Assembly: GCA_020624805.1 (NCBI GenBank)
Contig: JAHKVW010000031.1
Span: 1 to 44,567 of the forward strand
DNA from: a bacterium
GTDB lineage: Bacteria; Bacillota; Clostridia; Oscillospirales; Acutalibacteraceae
Reading direction: 5' to 3'
DNA: 44,567 nucleotides
Shown here in pieces: positions 32,040-40,136 of this stretch. Both the position numbers and the translations under genes were made by a program. Every line of letters starts with the position of its first letter. Positions within the stretch are counted from its first letter, which is position 1. The notes under the pieces are model-generated. The model was not told the DNA's origin, ran no database searches, and saw only the letters and a program-made list of their open reading frames with translations.

Positions 32040-33102
32040 GGTAAAAGACTACGTCAAAAAGAGTATCTATACCAACTTAGAGGATATCGCGAACGCTCCC
32101 ATCTCATGGGACAAGCTCAAGAACAAGACCCTGCTCCTCACCGGCGCGGGCGGCTTCATCGGCTACTACATGACCTGCGGTATCCTCTTGAGAAACGACC
32201 TCTACGGCGACAATATCAAGGTGCTGGCGCTCGAGCGCTTCGGCGATTTCGCGAAGAAGAAGTTCGGCAAGCTCCTCGAGCGTGACGACGTCGAGCTGAT
32301 CGTACAGGACATCACCGAGCCGATCAAGGCGGAGCGCGCGGATTTTGTCATCCACGCGGCGTCTCAGGCAAGCGCGATCGAATTCGAGCGCGACCCGGTC
32401 GGCACCATCAGCGCCAACCTCAGCGGTACGGAAAACGCGCTGAACTTCGCGAAGGACAGCAACAGTGAGGCGTCGCTGATCGTGTCCTCATTAAAGGTCT
32501 ACGGTACGCTCTATACCGGCAAGCCGTATATTGAAGAGGACGACAACGGCTATGTCGATTTCACCTCCTACAAAAGCTGCTATGCCATCGGCAAGCGTGC
32601 CGCCGAGACCCTCGCGGCGAGCTACAGTAAGCAGTATGAGATGAACATCCGCATCGTCCGTCCGTCTTACATCTTCGGCGCGAGCCGTCTGGATGACGAC
32701 CGCGTATGGGCGCAGTTCATCGCGAACATCGTTCGCGGACAGGATATCCTTTTGAAGAGCAACGGCGCGACCAACCGTTCCTTCTGCTATGTCACCGACA
32801 CCGTGACCGCCATGCTGCACGTGCTCCTCGACGGTGAGAACTGCGTGCCGTATAATATCTCTAACGAAGCCTCCAACACCACCATCCGCGGCTTTGCGCA
32901 GGCGGCGTGCGAGGTATTCCCCGAGCGCAACATGAAGCTCGCGTTCGCCAATCCCGAGGATGAAGTGATGCCCGAGCCCTCGCCGAACGATCCCACACCC
33001 GAGATCATGGACAACAAGCGCATCCGCTCCATCGGCTGGGAGCCGAAGATCGACCTCAAAGAGGGCATCCGACGCGCGGTCGCGATCTTAGAGGAAGACT
33101 AA
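32029..33102 (+). CDS. extended SDR, NAD-dependent epimerase/dehydratase
   Basis: A 357-residue extended short-chain dehydrogenase. NAD-binding LLLTGAGGFIGYYM at about residues 34-47, HAASQASAIEFERDPVG, and the catalytic Tyr/Lys in KSCYAIGKRAAE. C-terminal part has YVTDTVTAMLHVL and RSIGWEPKIDLKEGI as in UDP-glucose 4-epimerase / dTDP-glucose dehydratase relatives. It overlaps the cytidylyltransferase and precedes the glycerophosphotransferase by 39 nt. In TarI modules the reductase TarJ (an MDR-type enzyme) usually makes the polyol phosphate; here an SDR occupies that place and may either reduce or epimerise the CDP-linked product. Exact reaction unknown. Confidence 0.85.
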   Translation: MDYKVKDYVKKSIYTNLEDIANAPISWDKLKNKTLLLTGAGGFIGYYMTCGILLRNDLYGDNIKVLALERFGDFAKKKFGKLLERDDVELIVQDITEPIKAERADFVIHAASQASAIEFERDPVGTISANLSGTENALNFAKDSNSEASLIVSSLKVYGTLYTGKPYIEEDDNGYVDFTSYKSCYAIGKRAAETLAASYSKQYEMNIRIVRPSYIFGASRLDDDRVWAQFIANIVRGQDILLKSNGATNRSFCYVTDTVTAMLHVLLDGENCVPYNISNEASNTTIRGFAQAACEVFPERNMKLAFANPEDEVMPEPSPNDPTPEIMDNKRIRSIGWEPKIDLKEGIRRAVAILEED

Positions 33103-33141
33103 ATTGCCTAAAGACTTCTGTCCGTTAAGGGAGATGTTTTT

Positions 33142-34851
33142 GTGATATATTTGAAGGATGCCTCTTGGGAGAGGATCCACCTGAATTTGACTGTAGCAAC
33201 AGATAAAGAAGCGGAAAGAATTCGTTCTCTCCGCTTCTATCTTGTCGCGCTGTCGGGCAGGGTCGAAGCGGAATTCCGCCGTGCGGTCGTTGACGAAAAT
33301 ACCGTTCGGCTGTCGCTGAATGTGACCAACAACGGGCTGAACCGCTGTATCGAGAGCGGGACATACCGCGTCCTTGCCGCTGATGAGGGCGGTGAGCCGA
33401 CCGCCGTGCTGTTCGACGGCTCGTTTGAGACGCTCTCCCGCTATGGCAGGAGCTTTGTCTACGGCGCCGGGAACGGCGTTTATACCGTTAGCTTCATGAT
33501 CGATGAATTCTCCGATCTGCCCGAGCTGCGTATGATTTTTTTGGACGCGAAAAAGTCCGACGGAAAAGAGGATCTTTATCGAAAGAGATCGTTTTCCGAT
33601 CGGCTGAAACGGTTCGTCAAGCGATCTGCAGACGCCGCGAACGTTTGGTTCCAGAAGGCGATCTATTCCTGTATCAGGGCTTTCCGATTCCTGCGAAAAC
33701 CCCGTATCCTTTTCCTTGATGAAAAGCGTGATGTCCTCGCTCCCAGTATGTCGGCGCTGTACGACAGGATGATCGGGCGCGGACTTGACAAGCGTTATGT
33801 CATCAAGTGCTCGCTCCGCAACACGGAGAGCAACTCCTACTCAAAATTATCGACCGCCGCGGTGATCGCGAGGATCGCGAAGGCGGATATCGTCATCGTC
33901 GATGACTATGTACCCGCGTTCAACACGCTCCGCCTCGCCGACAGCGTCAAGGTCATTCAGCTATGGCACGCCGGCGCGGGCTTCAAGGGCGTCGGCTACA
34001 GCCGTTGGGGACATTTCGGCTGTCCCGCGCCTTTCTGCGCCCATCGCCGCAGTGATTTCGCGATCTCCGATTCCAAGGCGATCCGGCACTTTTTCTCGGA
34101 GCCCTTCGGGATCCTGGAGGAACAGGTGATCCCCACCGGTATGCCCCGCATGGATCCTTATCTTGATGAAGAAAACCGACGCAGGGTCGAGCAGCAGCTC
34201 TATGAGCGCTATCCCGCGTTCAAAGACAGGCGCGTCATCCTCTTTGCGCCGACCTACCGCGGACGCAACCGAAAGACCGCTTACTATCCCTATGAGCTGA
34301 TCGACTTCGAGCGCCTTTACCGCTATTGTGAGGACACGGATTCCGTCGTGCTCTTTAAAATGCACCCGTGGGTGCCCGGTGAGGTCGAGCTCAAAGAACG
34401 GTTCCGTGATCGCTTCTTCTCCATGAACTCTTACCCCAACATCAATGAGCTGTTCTATATCACCGACCTGCTGATCACCGACTATTCCTCGTGCATCTAT
34501 GAGTTCATGCTGATGAAAAAGCCGATGCTTTTCTTTGCGTATGACCATGACCGCTATGCGGTGTCGCGCGGATTCCACCGTGACTACGCCTCCAATGTGC
34601 CCGGCAAGATCTGCCTGACCTTTGACGAGCTGCTGCGGGCGATGCGTGAGGAGGATTATGAATTTGATAAGGTCGAGCGGATGCTGCCCCTGTATTTCGA
34701 TCATGTCGATACAGGCAGCTGCGACCGCGTGATCGACTGGCTGGTGCTCGGCGATCTGCCTGAGGAATATTCATCCGCCCTGCAATCTCGCCGCGATGAG
34801 GTCGCCCGTGCAAGGGCACTCAGGTTCCCGTCCGCTTCATCCGCGGACTGA
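33142..34851 (+). CDS. CDP-glycerol glycerophosphotransferase family protein (TagF/TarF-like)
   Basis: A 569-residue polymerase/primase-type enzyme of teichoic-acid-like polymer synthesis. GTG 33142 is the start: AAGGGAGAT precedes it and the overlapping ATG at 33133 is in a frame that stops at once. Residues 1-150 are an accessory beta-rich domain. The Glyphos_transf domain spans about 230-530: VIQLWHAGAGFKGVGYSR with the catalytic His, IPTGMPRMDPY, FAPTYRGR, FKMHPW, and DLLITDYSSCIYEF. Family members transfer glycerol-phosphate or ribitol-phosphate from the CDP form onto a lipid-linked acceptor at the inner membrane face; amphipathic helices, not membrane spans, attach them. With the upstream cytidylyltransferase it forms a CDP-polyol polymer module. 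Confidence 0.9.
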   Translation: MIYLKDASWERIHLNLTVATDKEAERIRSLRFYLVALSGRVEAEFRRAVVDENTVRLSLNVTNNGLNRCIESGTYRVLAADEGGEPTAVLFDGSFETLSRYGRSFVYGAGNGVYTVSFMIDEFSDLPELRMIFLDAKKSDGKEDLYRKRSFSDRLKRFVKRSADAANVWFQKAIYSCIRAFRFLRKPRILFLDEKRDVLAPSMSALYDRMIGRGLDKRYVIKCSLRNTESNSYSKLSTAAVIARIAKADIVIVDDYVPAFNTLRLADSVKVIQLWHAGAGFKGVGYSRWGHFGCPAPFCAHRRSDFAISDSKAIRHFFSEPFGILEEQVIPTGMPRMDPYLDEENRRRVEQQLYERYPAFKDRRVILFAPTYRGRNRKTAYYPYELIDFERLYRYCEDTDSVVLFKMHPWVPGEVELKERFRDRFFSMNSYPNINELFYITDLLITDYSSCIYEFMLMKKPMLFFAYDHDRYAVSRGFHRDYASNVPGKICLTFDELLRAMREEDYEFDKVERMLPLYFDHVDTGSCDRVIDWLVLGDLPEEYSSALQSRRDEVARARALRFPSASSAD

Positions 34852-34970
34852 TCGAACAGGATAGAATTAAAAACGGCATGATCTCTGACGATGATCCCCT
34901 GCCGCACTGCCGTGCTACGGCTTTACCGTGCAGGATCAGACCGAGTTCGAATAACAGAAAGGCATTTGAC

Positions 34971-35687
34971 ATGAAAAAAGTATTGATCCCGATCATATTG
35001 ATACTCGCACTGCTGATGAGCTTATCCCTGTCAGCATGCGGTCAGAAAGATAACGGCGCTACCTCCGATTCAGCCTCCGCCGATCAAAGCGCTACTGCTG
35101 ATTCACGCGGCGCGTCCTCCGCTTCATCCGCGAAAGCACCCGCAAACGGGGAGGAAGAAAAGAGCGATTCTTCCGCGTCATCTGAGTCGTCCAAAGGCTC
35201 GGGCGGCTCACCCGGAGCGGCGGCGAATCAGCAGGATATCGTGGTGAATGATGCCGATGAGAACGGCGGAGAAGAACAGAGCGCAGATGATCCAGCGTCC
35301 GAGAAAAAAACTCAGAGCGGTTCGACAAAGCAGTCCTCCGATTCCGGTTCGACCTCTTCCGTATCGCCGAACCCCGCTTATGACGACGACCATCGTCCGC
35401 AGTTCACGATCGTGATGACCGACAAGTCGAGCAAAAAGGAATACTCCGCCGCCTGCAGCTATACCACGGATAAAAAGGATGAGGCATACGCGTCATTCTT
35501 CCTGCCCGCGGGCAACTACGATATCGCGGTGTATGAGTACGCCGACAAGATCGACAAGGACAACCCGCTCGCCGAATCCACCTATAATAACGCAAAGGCG
35601 ACCAAGCGCAAATCGGTCCGCGTCTATTACACTCCCAAGGATGAACGGATCGAGGTCAAAGAGAGCGCCTCGAGCAGAACACAATAA
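34971..35687 (+). CDS. Ser-rich lipoprotein, function unknown
   Basis: A 238-residue lipoprotein. ATG 34971 is used (AAAGG 8 nt upstream); the frame is open further left but without signals. Signal peptide with lipobox LSAC places the Cys at residue 23. A 110-residue low-complexity Ser/Ala/Glu/Gln linker follows, then a compact C-terminal domain (about 140-225) with alternating strands (FTIVMTDKSS, ASFFLPAGNYDIAVYEYADK, SVRVYYTPKDERIEV) that looks like a small beta-sandwich. I recognise no family. It sits 119 nt after the glycerophosphotransferase and ends at a strong terminator, so it may belong to that transcript. Confidence 0.75.
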   Translation: MKKVLIPIILILALLMSLSLSACGQKDNGATSDSASADQSATADSRGASSASSAKAPANGEEEKSDSSASSESSKGSGGSPGAAANQQDIVVNDADENGGEEQSADDPASEKKTQSGSTKQSSDSGSTSSVSPNPAYDDDHRPQFTIVMTDKSSKKEYSAACSYTTDKKDEAYASFFLPAGNYDIAVYEYADKIDKDNPLAESTYNNAKATKRKSVRVYYTPKDERIEVKESASSRTQ

Positions 35688-35693
35688 TATGAA

Positions 35694-35726
35694 AAAAGGG
35701 CTTCCGCACGGAAGCCCTTTGTTATG
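35694..35726 (+). terminator. Rho-independent terminator
   Basis: Stem AAAGGGCTTCC / GGAAGCCCTTT with loop GCAC, followed by GTTAT. Preceded by an A tract. Confidence 0.8.
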
Positions 35727-35740
35727 TCAGATGTAGTTTA

Positions 35741-35825
35741 TAGGCTCCCTTTCCTAAGGGAGCTGTCCCGGAATCGGGACTGAGGGATTGCAATAATTGT
35801 TTGAGGCGAAGCCGAGTGACAATTA
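35741..35825 (+). repeat. intergenic repeat, family B (abuts SDR stop codon)
   Basis: TAGGCTCCCTTTCCTAAGGG, a TGTCCCGGAATCGGGAC hairpin, GAGGGATTGC, then an AATTG-bounded GGCGAAGCC hairpin. Its last bases supply the TAA stop of the minus-strand SDR gene. Confidence 0.65.
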
Positions 35826-36623
35826 CTTCGCGTAGAGCTTGCCTACGATATAATTCGACAGCCGACGCGGCAGGAGCTTTGCCAGCACCGCGATCGCCTT
35901 GTAGGAGAAGCCGATCGCCTTGAGCGGACGCGAATTCTTTTTGACCGCCAGCTTTGCGATATATTCGCCCGCCTTTTTGGGGCTCATACCGCCGCGCTCG
36001 TCCTTTTCCATCACGGCGACGGATCGGCGCACGCGTTCGCCGTAGTCACTGTCCTTGCAGTCGTCCTTTTGCCTTGCGTCGGTAAAGCCCGTGGCGATAT
36101 CGCCCGGCAGTACCGCGCACACGGTGATCCCGTAGGGGCGGATCTCATTTTGCAGTGCCAGCACATATGCCGCGATCGCCGCCTTGCTCACGCTGTACCA
36201 CAGCTGGAACGGGATCGGCAGGATGCCCGCGACGGAGCTGACGCAGACGATTCGTCCGCTGTTCTGCCCGCGCATATGGGGCAGCACGGCGCGGATGACG
36301 TTGTCGGTGCCGAACAGGTTCAGCTCGAGCTGTGCGTGTGAAGCGGCGGAGGCGGTCATCTCGGCGGCGCCTGAGATGCCGTAGCCCGCGTTGCTGACCA
36401 GTATATCGATCTGCCCTTCGCGCGTGATGATCTCTTCGATCGCTTGGTTCACCTGATTCTCGTCGGTGACGTCGGCGGTGATGTGATTCACGCCGTAGGG
36501 CGGGTTTTCGCGGCGGGACAGCTCATAGACGGTACAGCCCTTTTTGGTCAGGCTCAGCGCCGTTTCTCTGCCGATGCCGCTGCTGCCGCCCGTGACGACG
36601 GCAACCTGTTTCTCGTTATTCAT
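35823..36623 (-). CDS. classical SDR oxidoreductase, possible 3-ketosphinganine-type reductase
   Basis: A 266-residue NAD(P)-dependent reductase. Cofactor loop TGGSSGIG near residue 11, NAGYG, and the catalytic YSVSK with Ser in VCVSSVAG. A C-terminal segment (GFSYKAIAVLAKLLPRRLSNYIV) is amphipathic and basic, consistent with membrane association and a lipophilic substrate. Its ATG overlaps the 3' end of the upstream serine-palmitoyltransferase-like gene by 8 nt, so the two are translationally coupled. In sphingoid-base synthesis the step after that enzyme is reduction of the 3-keto group by an SDR; this is the proposed role. It could also act on another ketone. Confidence 0.8.
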   Translation of the reverse strand: MNNEKQVAVVTGGSSGIGRETALSLTKKGCTVYELSRRENPPYGVNHITADVTDENQVNQAIEEIITREGQIDILVSNAGYGISGAAEMTASAASHAQLELNLFGTDNVIRAVLPHMRGQNSGRIVCVSSVAGILPIPFQLWYSVSKAAIAAYVLALQNEIRPYGITVCAVLPGDIATGFTDARQKDDCKDSDYGERVRRSVAVMEKDERGGMSPKKAGEYIAKLAVKKNSRPLKAIGFSYKAIAVLAKLLPRRLSNYIVGKLYAK

Positions 36624-37791
36624 TGTTCAACAGTACCTTTGCGATTACGCCGACTGCTTCGTCGATCAGATCCTCTGTCAGCGTCGCCATGTAGCTGGTG
36701 CGCAGCAGGCACTCGTTCGGAGCGGTCGCGGGTGGCAGGACGGGGTTGACGTATACGCCCGCCTCATAGACCTCCTTCGCCTTGATCAGGGTGTTCTCCA
36801 TCGTGTAGGTGTAGATGGGGACGATCGGCGTTTCACTCTCACGGATCTTCAATCCCGCGTCACGCAGACCCTTGCGCGCGTGAGCGGACAGTGCGTTGAG
36901 CCGTTCGGGCAGCTCGGGATGCGCCTTAAGGTGTCTGAGCGCCGTCAGCGCTACCGCGCAGCATGCCGGCGGGATAGACGCCGAAAAGATGAACGGACGC
37001 GAGTTGTGGCGCACATAGTCGCACACGGTATGCGACGCCGCCATGTAGCCGCCTAAAGAGGCCAAGGATTTGGAGAAGGTGCCCATGATGATGTCCACCT
37101 TGTCCTCGAGCCCGAAGTAGCTCGCGGTACCTCTGCCGCCCTCGCCGATAACGCCCAAGCCGTGAGCGTCGTCGACCATGACGCGCGCGCCGTACTGTTC
37201 GGCGAGCTTGCAGATCTCGGGGAGCTTGGCGATATCGCCGCCCATCGAGAACACACCGTCGGTGACGATCAGGATGCCGGCTGTTTCGGGGATCTTCTTG
37301 AGGATGCGTTCCAGATCCTCCATATCGTTGTGCTTATAGCGCACCATCTTGCCGAAGCTGAGCTGACAGCCGTCATAGATGGACGCGTGGTTCTCGCGGT
37401 CGCAGACGACATAATCGTTTCTGCCGACGATCGCGCTGATGATACCTAAGTTGCTCTGGAAGCCGGTCGAGAAGGTGACCGCTTCTTCCATATTGACAAA
37501 GGCGGCAAGCTCGGATTCCAATTCGAGGTGCATACGCAGCGTACCGTTGAGGAATCGTGAGCCCGAGCATCCGGAGCCGTATTTCTCCAGCGCCTTGATA
37601 CCCGCCTCTACCACGGTCGGCTCGGTCGTCAGACCCAGATAGTTGTTGGAGCCGAGCATGATGCGGCGTTTGCCTTCCATGATGACTTCCACATCCTGCC
37701 GTGTCTCCAGCGCGTGAAAGTAGGGATAGATCCCTTCGTTGCGCAGCTGATCGGCAAGCGTGAAGCGTTCGCATTTTTCAAAAATGTCCAT
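36616..37791 (-). CDS. alpha-oxoamine synthase, serine-palmitoyltransferase-like
   Basis: A 391-residue PLP enzyme of the family that contains Spt, BioF, KBL and HemA and joins an amino acid to an acyl thioester with loss of CO2. ATG 37791 is chosen for GGGAGGAAGAACG. Motifs: GIYPYFHALE, LGSNNYLGL, GSGCSGSRFLNGTL, DRENHASI with His135, YKHNDMEDLE, DDAHGLGVIGEGGRG (Asp208, His210) and the PLP lysine Lys241 in GTFSKSLASLGGY. The YPYF, GSRFLNGT and YKHNDME segments resemble, from memory, Bacteroides Spt more than BioF or KBL. The coupled SDR and the divergent acyl-ACP thioesterase suggest lipid metabolism, and presence of bioY argues against BioF. KBL remains possible, but no threonine dehydrogenase is nearby. 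Confidence 0.8.
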   Translation of the reverse strand: MDIFEKCERFTLADQLRNEGIYPYFHALETRQDVEVIMEGKRRIMLGSNNYLGLTTEPTVVEAGIKALEKYGSGCSGSRFLNGTLRMHLELESELAAFVNMEEAVTFSTGFQSNLGIISAIVGRNDYVVCDRENHASIYDGCQLSFGKMVRYKHNDMEDLERILKKIPETAGILIVTDGVFSMGGDIAKLPEICKLAEQYGARVMVDDAHGLGVIGEGGRGTASYFGLEDKVDIIMGTFSKSLASLGGYMAASHTVCDYVRHNSRPFIFSASIPPACCAVALTALRHLKAHPELPERLNALSAHARKGLRDAGLKIRESETPIVPIYTYTMENTLIKAKEVYEAGVYVNPVLPPATAPNECLLRTSYMATLTEDLIDEAVGVIAKVLLNNE

Positions 37792-37852
37792 CGTTCTTCC
37801 TCCCATATCGGGTGATACCTTTGGATTGTTTTGGATTTTGCTTGACCAAGTT

Positions 37853-37881
37853 ATTTTACATGAATGTGCGGTGTATGTCAA
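37853..37881 (-). promoter_or_regulatory. promoter of the Spt-like/SDR operon
   Basis: On the minus strand TTGACA, 17-nt spacer, TAAAAT. It is divergent from the thioesterase promoter 63 nt away. Confidence 0.75.
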
Positions 37882-37943
37882 GAAAAACGCCTATAAATGT
37901 AATACTTCACCATGATTGTCACAGAAAAATCATGCCATAATTG

Positions 37944-37972
37944 TTGAAATAGCACTTGTTTTGTGATATGAT
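37944..37972 (+). promoter_or_regulatory. promoter of the acyl-ACP thioesterase gene
   Basis: TTGAAA, 17-nt spacer, TATGAT. The divergent pair shares a short control region where one regulator could act on both. Confidence 0.7.
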
Positions 37973-37993
37973 TTTGAAGAAAAGAGGGATAGG

Positions 37994-38713
37994 ATGAAAC
38001 TGATAAAAGAGGCGGTCATCTCCGCCAGCATTTGTGATTCCAATGTAAAACTGGGCGTGAAGGGCACCTTTGATCTGGTGCAGGATTACCTCACCGAGAT
38101 GATGGGGGAGCTGGGCATCGACGGCGTGTCACTGCGCAAAAAATACGGCTGCGTGTGGATCTTTACCCGCAACCGTGTTGAGATCGACCGTGAATTTTTT
38201 TGGAAGGAGCGTTACATCGCCGAGAGCTTTATCTCGTCCGCCAAGGGCGCCAAGATGACGGTCGACACGATCCTGAAGGATGAGCAGGGCAACACCTGCG
38301 TCTATTCGCGCATCGAGATGTGCGCGCTCGATCTGAGCACCCAGAAGATCCGCCGTATCCGTGACGTCGGTATCACGTCGGACACCCATGTCGAAGCTCC
38401 CGAGCGTGAGATCTCTTTCAGCCGCTTAAAGCACGAGGGGCTTTCTGAGATCGAAACCGTTTTGGTGAAGTCGGGCGATATCGACTTTGTCCAGCACACC
38501 AACAACGTGTCCTACATCCGCTTCATCATGAACACCTACACCGTCAAGGAATTGCGCGAGCGCCCCGTCAAGGCGATCGAGGTGCGCTACGCCGGTCAGA
38601 CCCACGAGGGCGATATCCTGTCCATCCGCAAAGCGGAGCAGAACGGCAAGGAACTCTTCGACGTAGCCCTCGGCGACGTCGTCGCGGTAGAGTGTGAGAT
38701 AATTAGGAATTAG
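37994..38713 (+). CDS. acyl-ACP thioesterase family protein
   Basis: A 239-residue double-hotdog enzyme of the FatA/FatB-like bacterial group, releasing free fatty acid from acyl-ACP. N-terminal hotdog: VQDYLTEMMGELGID, VWIFTRNRVEIDR, RYIAESFISS. C-terminal hotdog: KSGDIDFVQHTNNVSYIRF, which contains the N-x-H-like active-site neighbourhood (compare D-x-N-x-H-V-N-N), and EVRYAGQTHEGD. ATG 37994 has AGAGGGATAGG upstream. Divergent from the Spt-like operon. The last residues (IIRN and the TAG stop) are encoded by the edge of a family C repeat. A role in supplying or recycling acyl chains for the neighbouring pathway is inferred. Confidence 0.85.
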   Translation: MKLIKEAVISASICDSNVKLGVKGTFDLVQDYLTEMMGELGIDGVSLRKKYGCVWIFTRNRVEIDREFFWKERYIAESFISSAKGAKMTVDTILKDEQGNTCVYSRIEMCALDLSTQKIRRIRDVGITSDTHVEAPEREISFSRLKHEGLSEIETVLVKSGDIDFVQHTNNVSYIRFIMNTYTVKELRERPVKAIEVRYAGQTHEGDILSIRKAEQNGKELFDVALGDVVAVECEIIRN

Positions 38714-38866
38714 AAATTAGGAATGAGGAATTAATGTCGCTGTCTCAGCGAAATGATAACGCCTGCAACTTTCATAGAGTTGCGGGCGTTAATGTTACTT
38801 GTCGATATTATAATCAAAAACGCGTCAGCGTTTTCCCGAAATTACTAATTACTAATTACTAATTAA
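38700..38866. repeat. MITE-like inverted-repeat element, family C (copy 3, between convergent genes)
   Basis: Left end TAATTAGGAATTAGAAATTA, right end TTACTAATTACTAATTAC. The core has an AACGCC-GCAACT / AGTTGC-GGCGTT hairpin (about 38759-38796) that may terminate transcription, and an AACGCGTCAGCGTT hairpin. Both edges run into coding sequence: the left gives the thioesterase stop, the right the FliB-like stop. Confidence 0.7.
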
Positions 38867-39766
38867 CATATCGGTGTTCTCATAACTCTGTTCGATCTCT
38901 TTGGAATAGATCTGCGCGGCGGCGATGACGTCGCCGCTTTTTTGCGCCATGTTCCCAACGATCCCGACGGAATCGATGAGGAACCGTATCGGCGCTGTTA
39001 TATCATAGCTGTCGATCGCGCCGAGCAGGTAGCGGTACAGCCAATACAGCCCGAGCCGCGTCAATTCCGCTTCATTGTGTGAAAGGTCGGGTTCAGCCTT
39101 TGCCGCCTGTATGATCTTTTCGCGGTTGCTTTGTTCGATATACTCTAGCTTTTCAAAAATCTCGGGCGAAAGCGATCCGAGTGTGACGGCCTCTCCCGTC
39201 AACTCTCTTTGCGCTTCTGCTGCCAATGCTCTGAGCTTCTCGAACCGCTCCGCAAGCGGGATGGGTTGTGTGAGAAGCATTGCCGCCCGCTCTCTTACCG
39301 TCAGCAAAAAGCGCATCACATCCGCGTCGTATTCTTCGCAATCCGCGCAGTCCGCGCCGACAAAATCCTCATACGCGTGATCGGTACTCATGATCAGCCG
39401 CGCCGCCTCGGGACAGGCGAGGGCGAGCGTGTGCTCCGTGAACGTCGTGTAATCCATCGTGATCCGCGGGAACTGCGCGCAGGTATCGCACAGGTGCTCC
39501 TCGCCCAGCTCGCGAAAAACATCGCACAGGTGATCGTCGCCCCAGAAGGGGCATTTCTTCTCTTCCGCCAAGCAAAAAACACGGTCGCCGTCAGGATCGG
39601 TGTAGATCGCTTCTCTGAGCTTCTCGCCGAATTCCCCCTGCACGCTGTTGTAAAAGTCCTCGGTCTCGCTGTCGATCACCACATCCCACCCCTGACAACA
39701 GCTGTCGGGACAGGCGGCGGCGATACAGCGGAATTCACGGTAATAGGTCGGATAATAATGCTTCAT
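38852..39766 (-). CDS. FliB-like cysteine-rich protein (flagellin lysine N-methylase family)
   Basis: A 304-residue protein. ATG 39766 is chosen for TAGGAGATCAAGAC upstream. The N-terminal half is rich in cysteine in the FliB order: YYREFRCIAAACPDSCCQGW, CPFWGDDHLCDVF, EEHLCDTCAQFPR, and LACPEAARL. FliB methylates surface lysines of flagellin in Salmonella; many clostridial relatives occur without flagella and their substrate is unknown. No flagellar gene is seen here. The cysteines probably bind an iron-sulfur or other metal centre. The last codons (LISN, stop TAG) come from the family C repeat. Monocistronic. Confidence 0.8.
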   Translation of the reverse strand: MKHYYPTYYREFRCIAAACPDSCCQGWDVVIDSETEDFYNSVQGEFGEKLREAIYTDPDGDRVFCLAEEKKCPFWGDDHLCDVFRELGEEHLCDTCAQFPRITMDYTTFTEHTLALACPEAARLIMSTDHAYEDFVGADCADCEEYDADVMRFLLTVRERAAMLLTQPIPLAERFEKLRALAAEAQRELTGEAVTLGSLSPEIFEKLEYIEQSNREKIIQAAKAEPDLSHNEAELTRLGLYWLYRYLLGAIDSYDITAPIRFLIDSVGIVGNMAQKSGDVIAAAQIYSKEIEQSYENTDMLISN

Positions 39767-39802
39767 GTCTTGATCTCCTATCATTTCCCTGTATTCAAAA
39801 CA

Positions 39803-39851
39803 GTTATTGCGAAGGGCAAACACGCGTGTTTGCCCTGTGGCAATCTCAACC
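39803..39851 (+). repeat. short palindromic repeat, family A (copy 4)
   Basis: GTTATTGCGAAGGGCAAACA ... TGTTTGCCCTGTGGCAATCTC: conserved ends as at 2245 with a different inner palindrome (GGGCAAACACGCGTGTTTGCCC pattern). Confidence 0.7.
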
Positions 39852-39980
39852 GAATTAATGATCTCGAATCGGGTTAATTATCCGCCAAATATTTGCCAAA
39901 GTCAACAAAAACCTATTGCAATTTGCTCGATTCGTGATATAATATAATTCGATAAAAGAAAAAGTGCCGGCTGAATCATG

Positions 39981-40009
39981 CTGAAAAGCCTGTTTACATA
40001 TAGTATAAT
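39981..40009 (+). promoter_or_regulatory. promoter of the glycine riboswitch transcript
   Basis: CTGAAA, 17-nt spacer, perfect TATAAT; the transcript would start at about 40016, right at the aptamer. A second TTGCAA-16-TATAAT at 39916-39943 may be an additional start. Confidence 0.65.
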
Positions 40010-40017
40010 GGGCTTGA

Positions 40018-40118
40018 CTGCGTGAGGACGGCACTCCGGAGAATCCCGATCGATCGGGTGCCGAAGGGGCAAGCGCGCAGTTTTGCGCGTCAATCTCTCA
40101 GGCAAAAGGACGGAGCTT
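40018..40118 (+). promoter_or_regulatory. glycine riboswitch aptamer
   Basis: Shows the conserved core of the glycine aptamer: GGACGGCACTCCGGAGAATC, GGTGCCGAAGGGGCAAGC, a variable GCGCGCAGTTTTGCGCGT hairpin, and AATCTCTCAGGCAAAAGGAC followed by GGAG. Only one aptamer is recognised, not the usual tandem. Glycine riboswitches control glycine cleavage genes or Na/alanine-glycine symporters; the next gene downstream is an AGCS symporter at 40852. A terminator hairpin follows within 20 nt and is the probable expression platform. Confidence 0.9.
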
Positions 40119-40136
40119 TTTGATAACGTTTTCGCG

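Noticed and set aside
36616..37791. Annotating the alpha-oxoamine synthase as bioF or kbl
   Set aside because: No biotin synthesis genes or threonine dehydrogenase nearby; sequence motifs and neighbours fit an Spt-like enzyme better, but the call is kept at family level.
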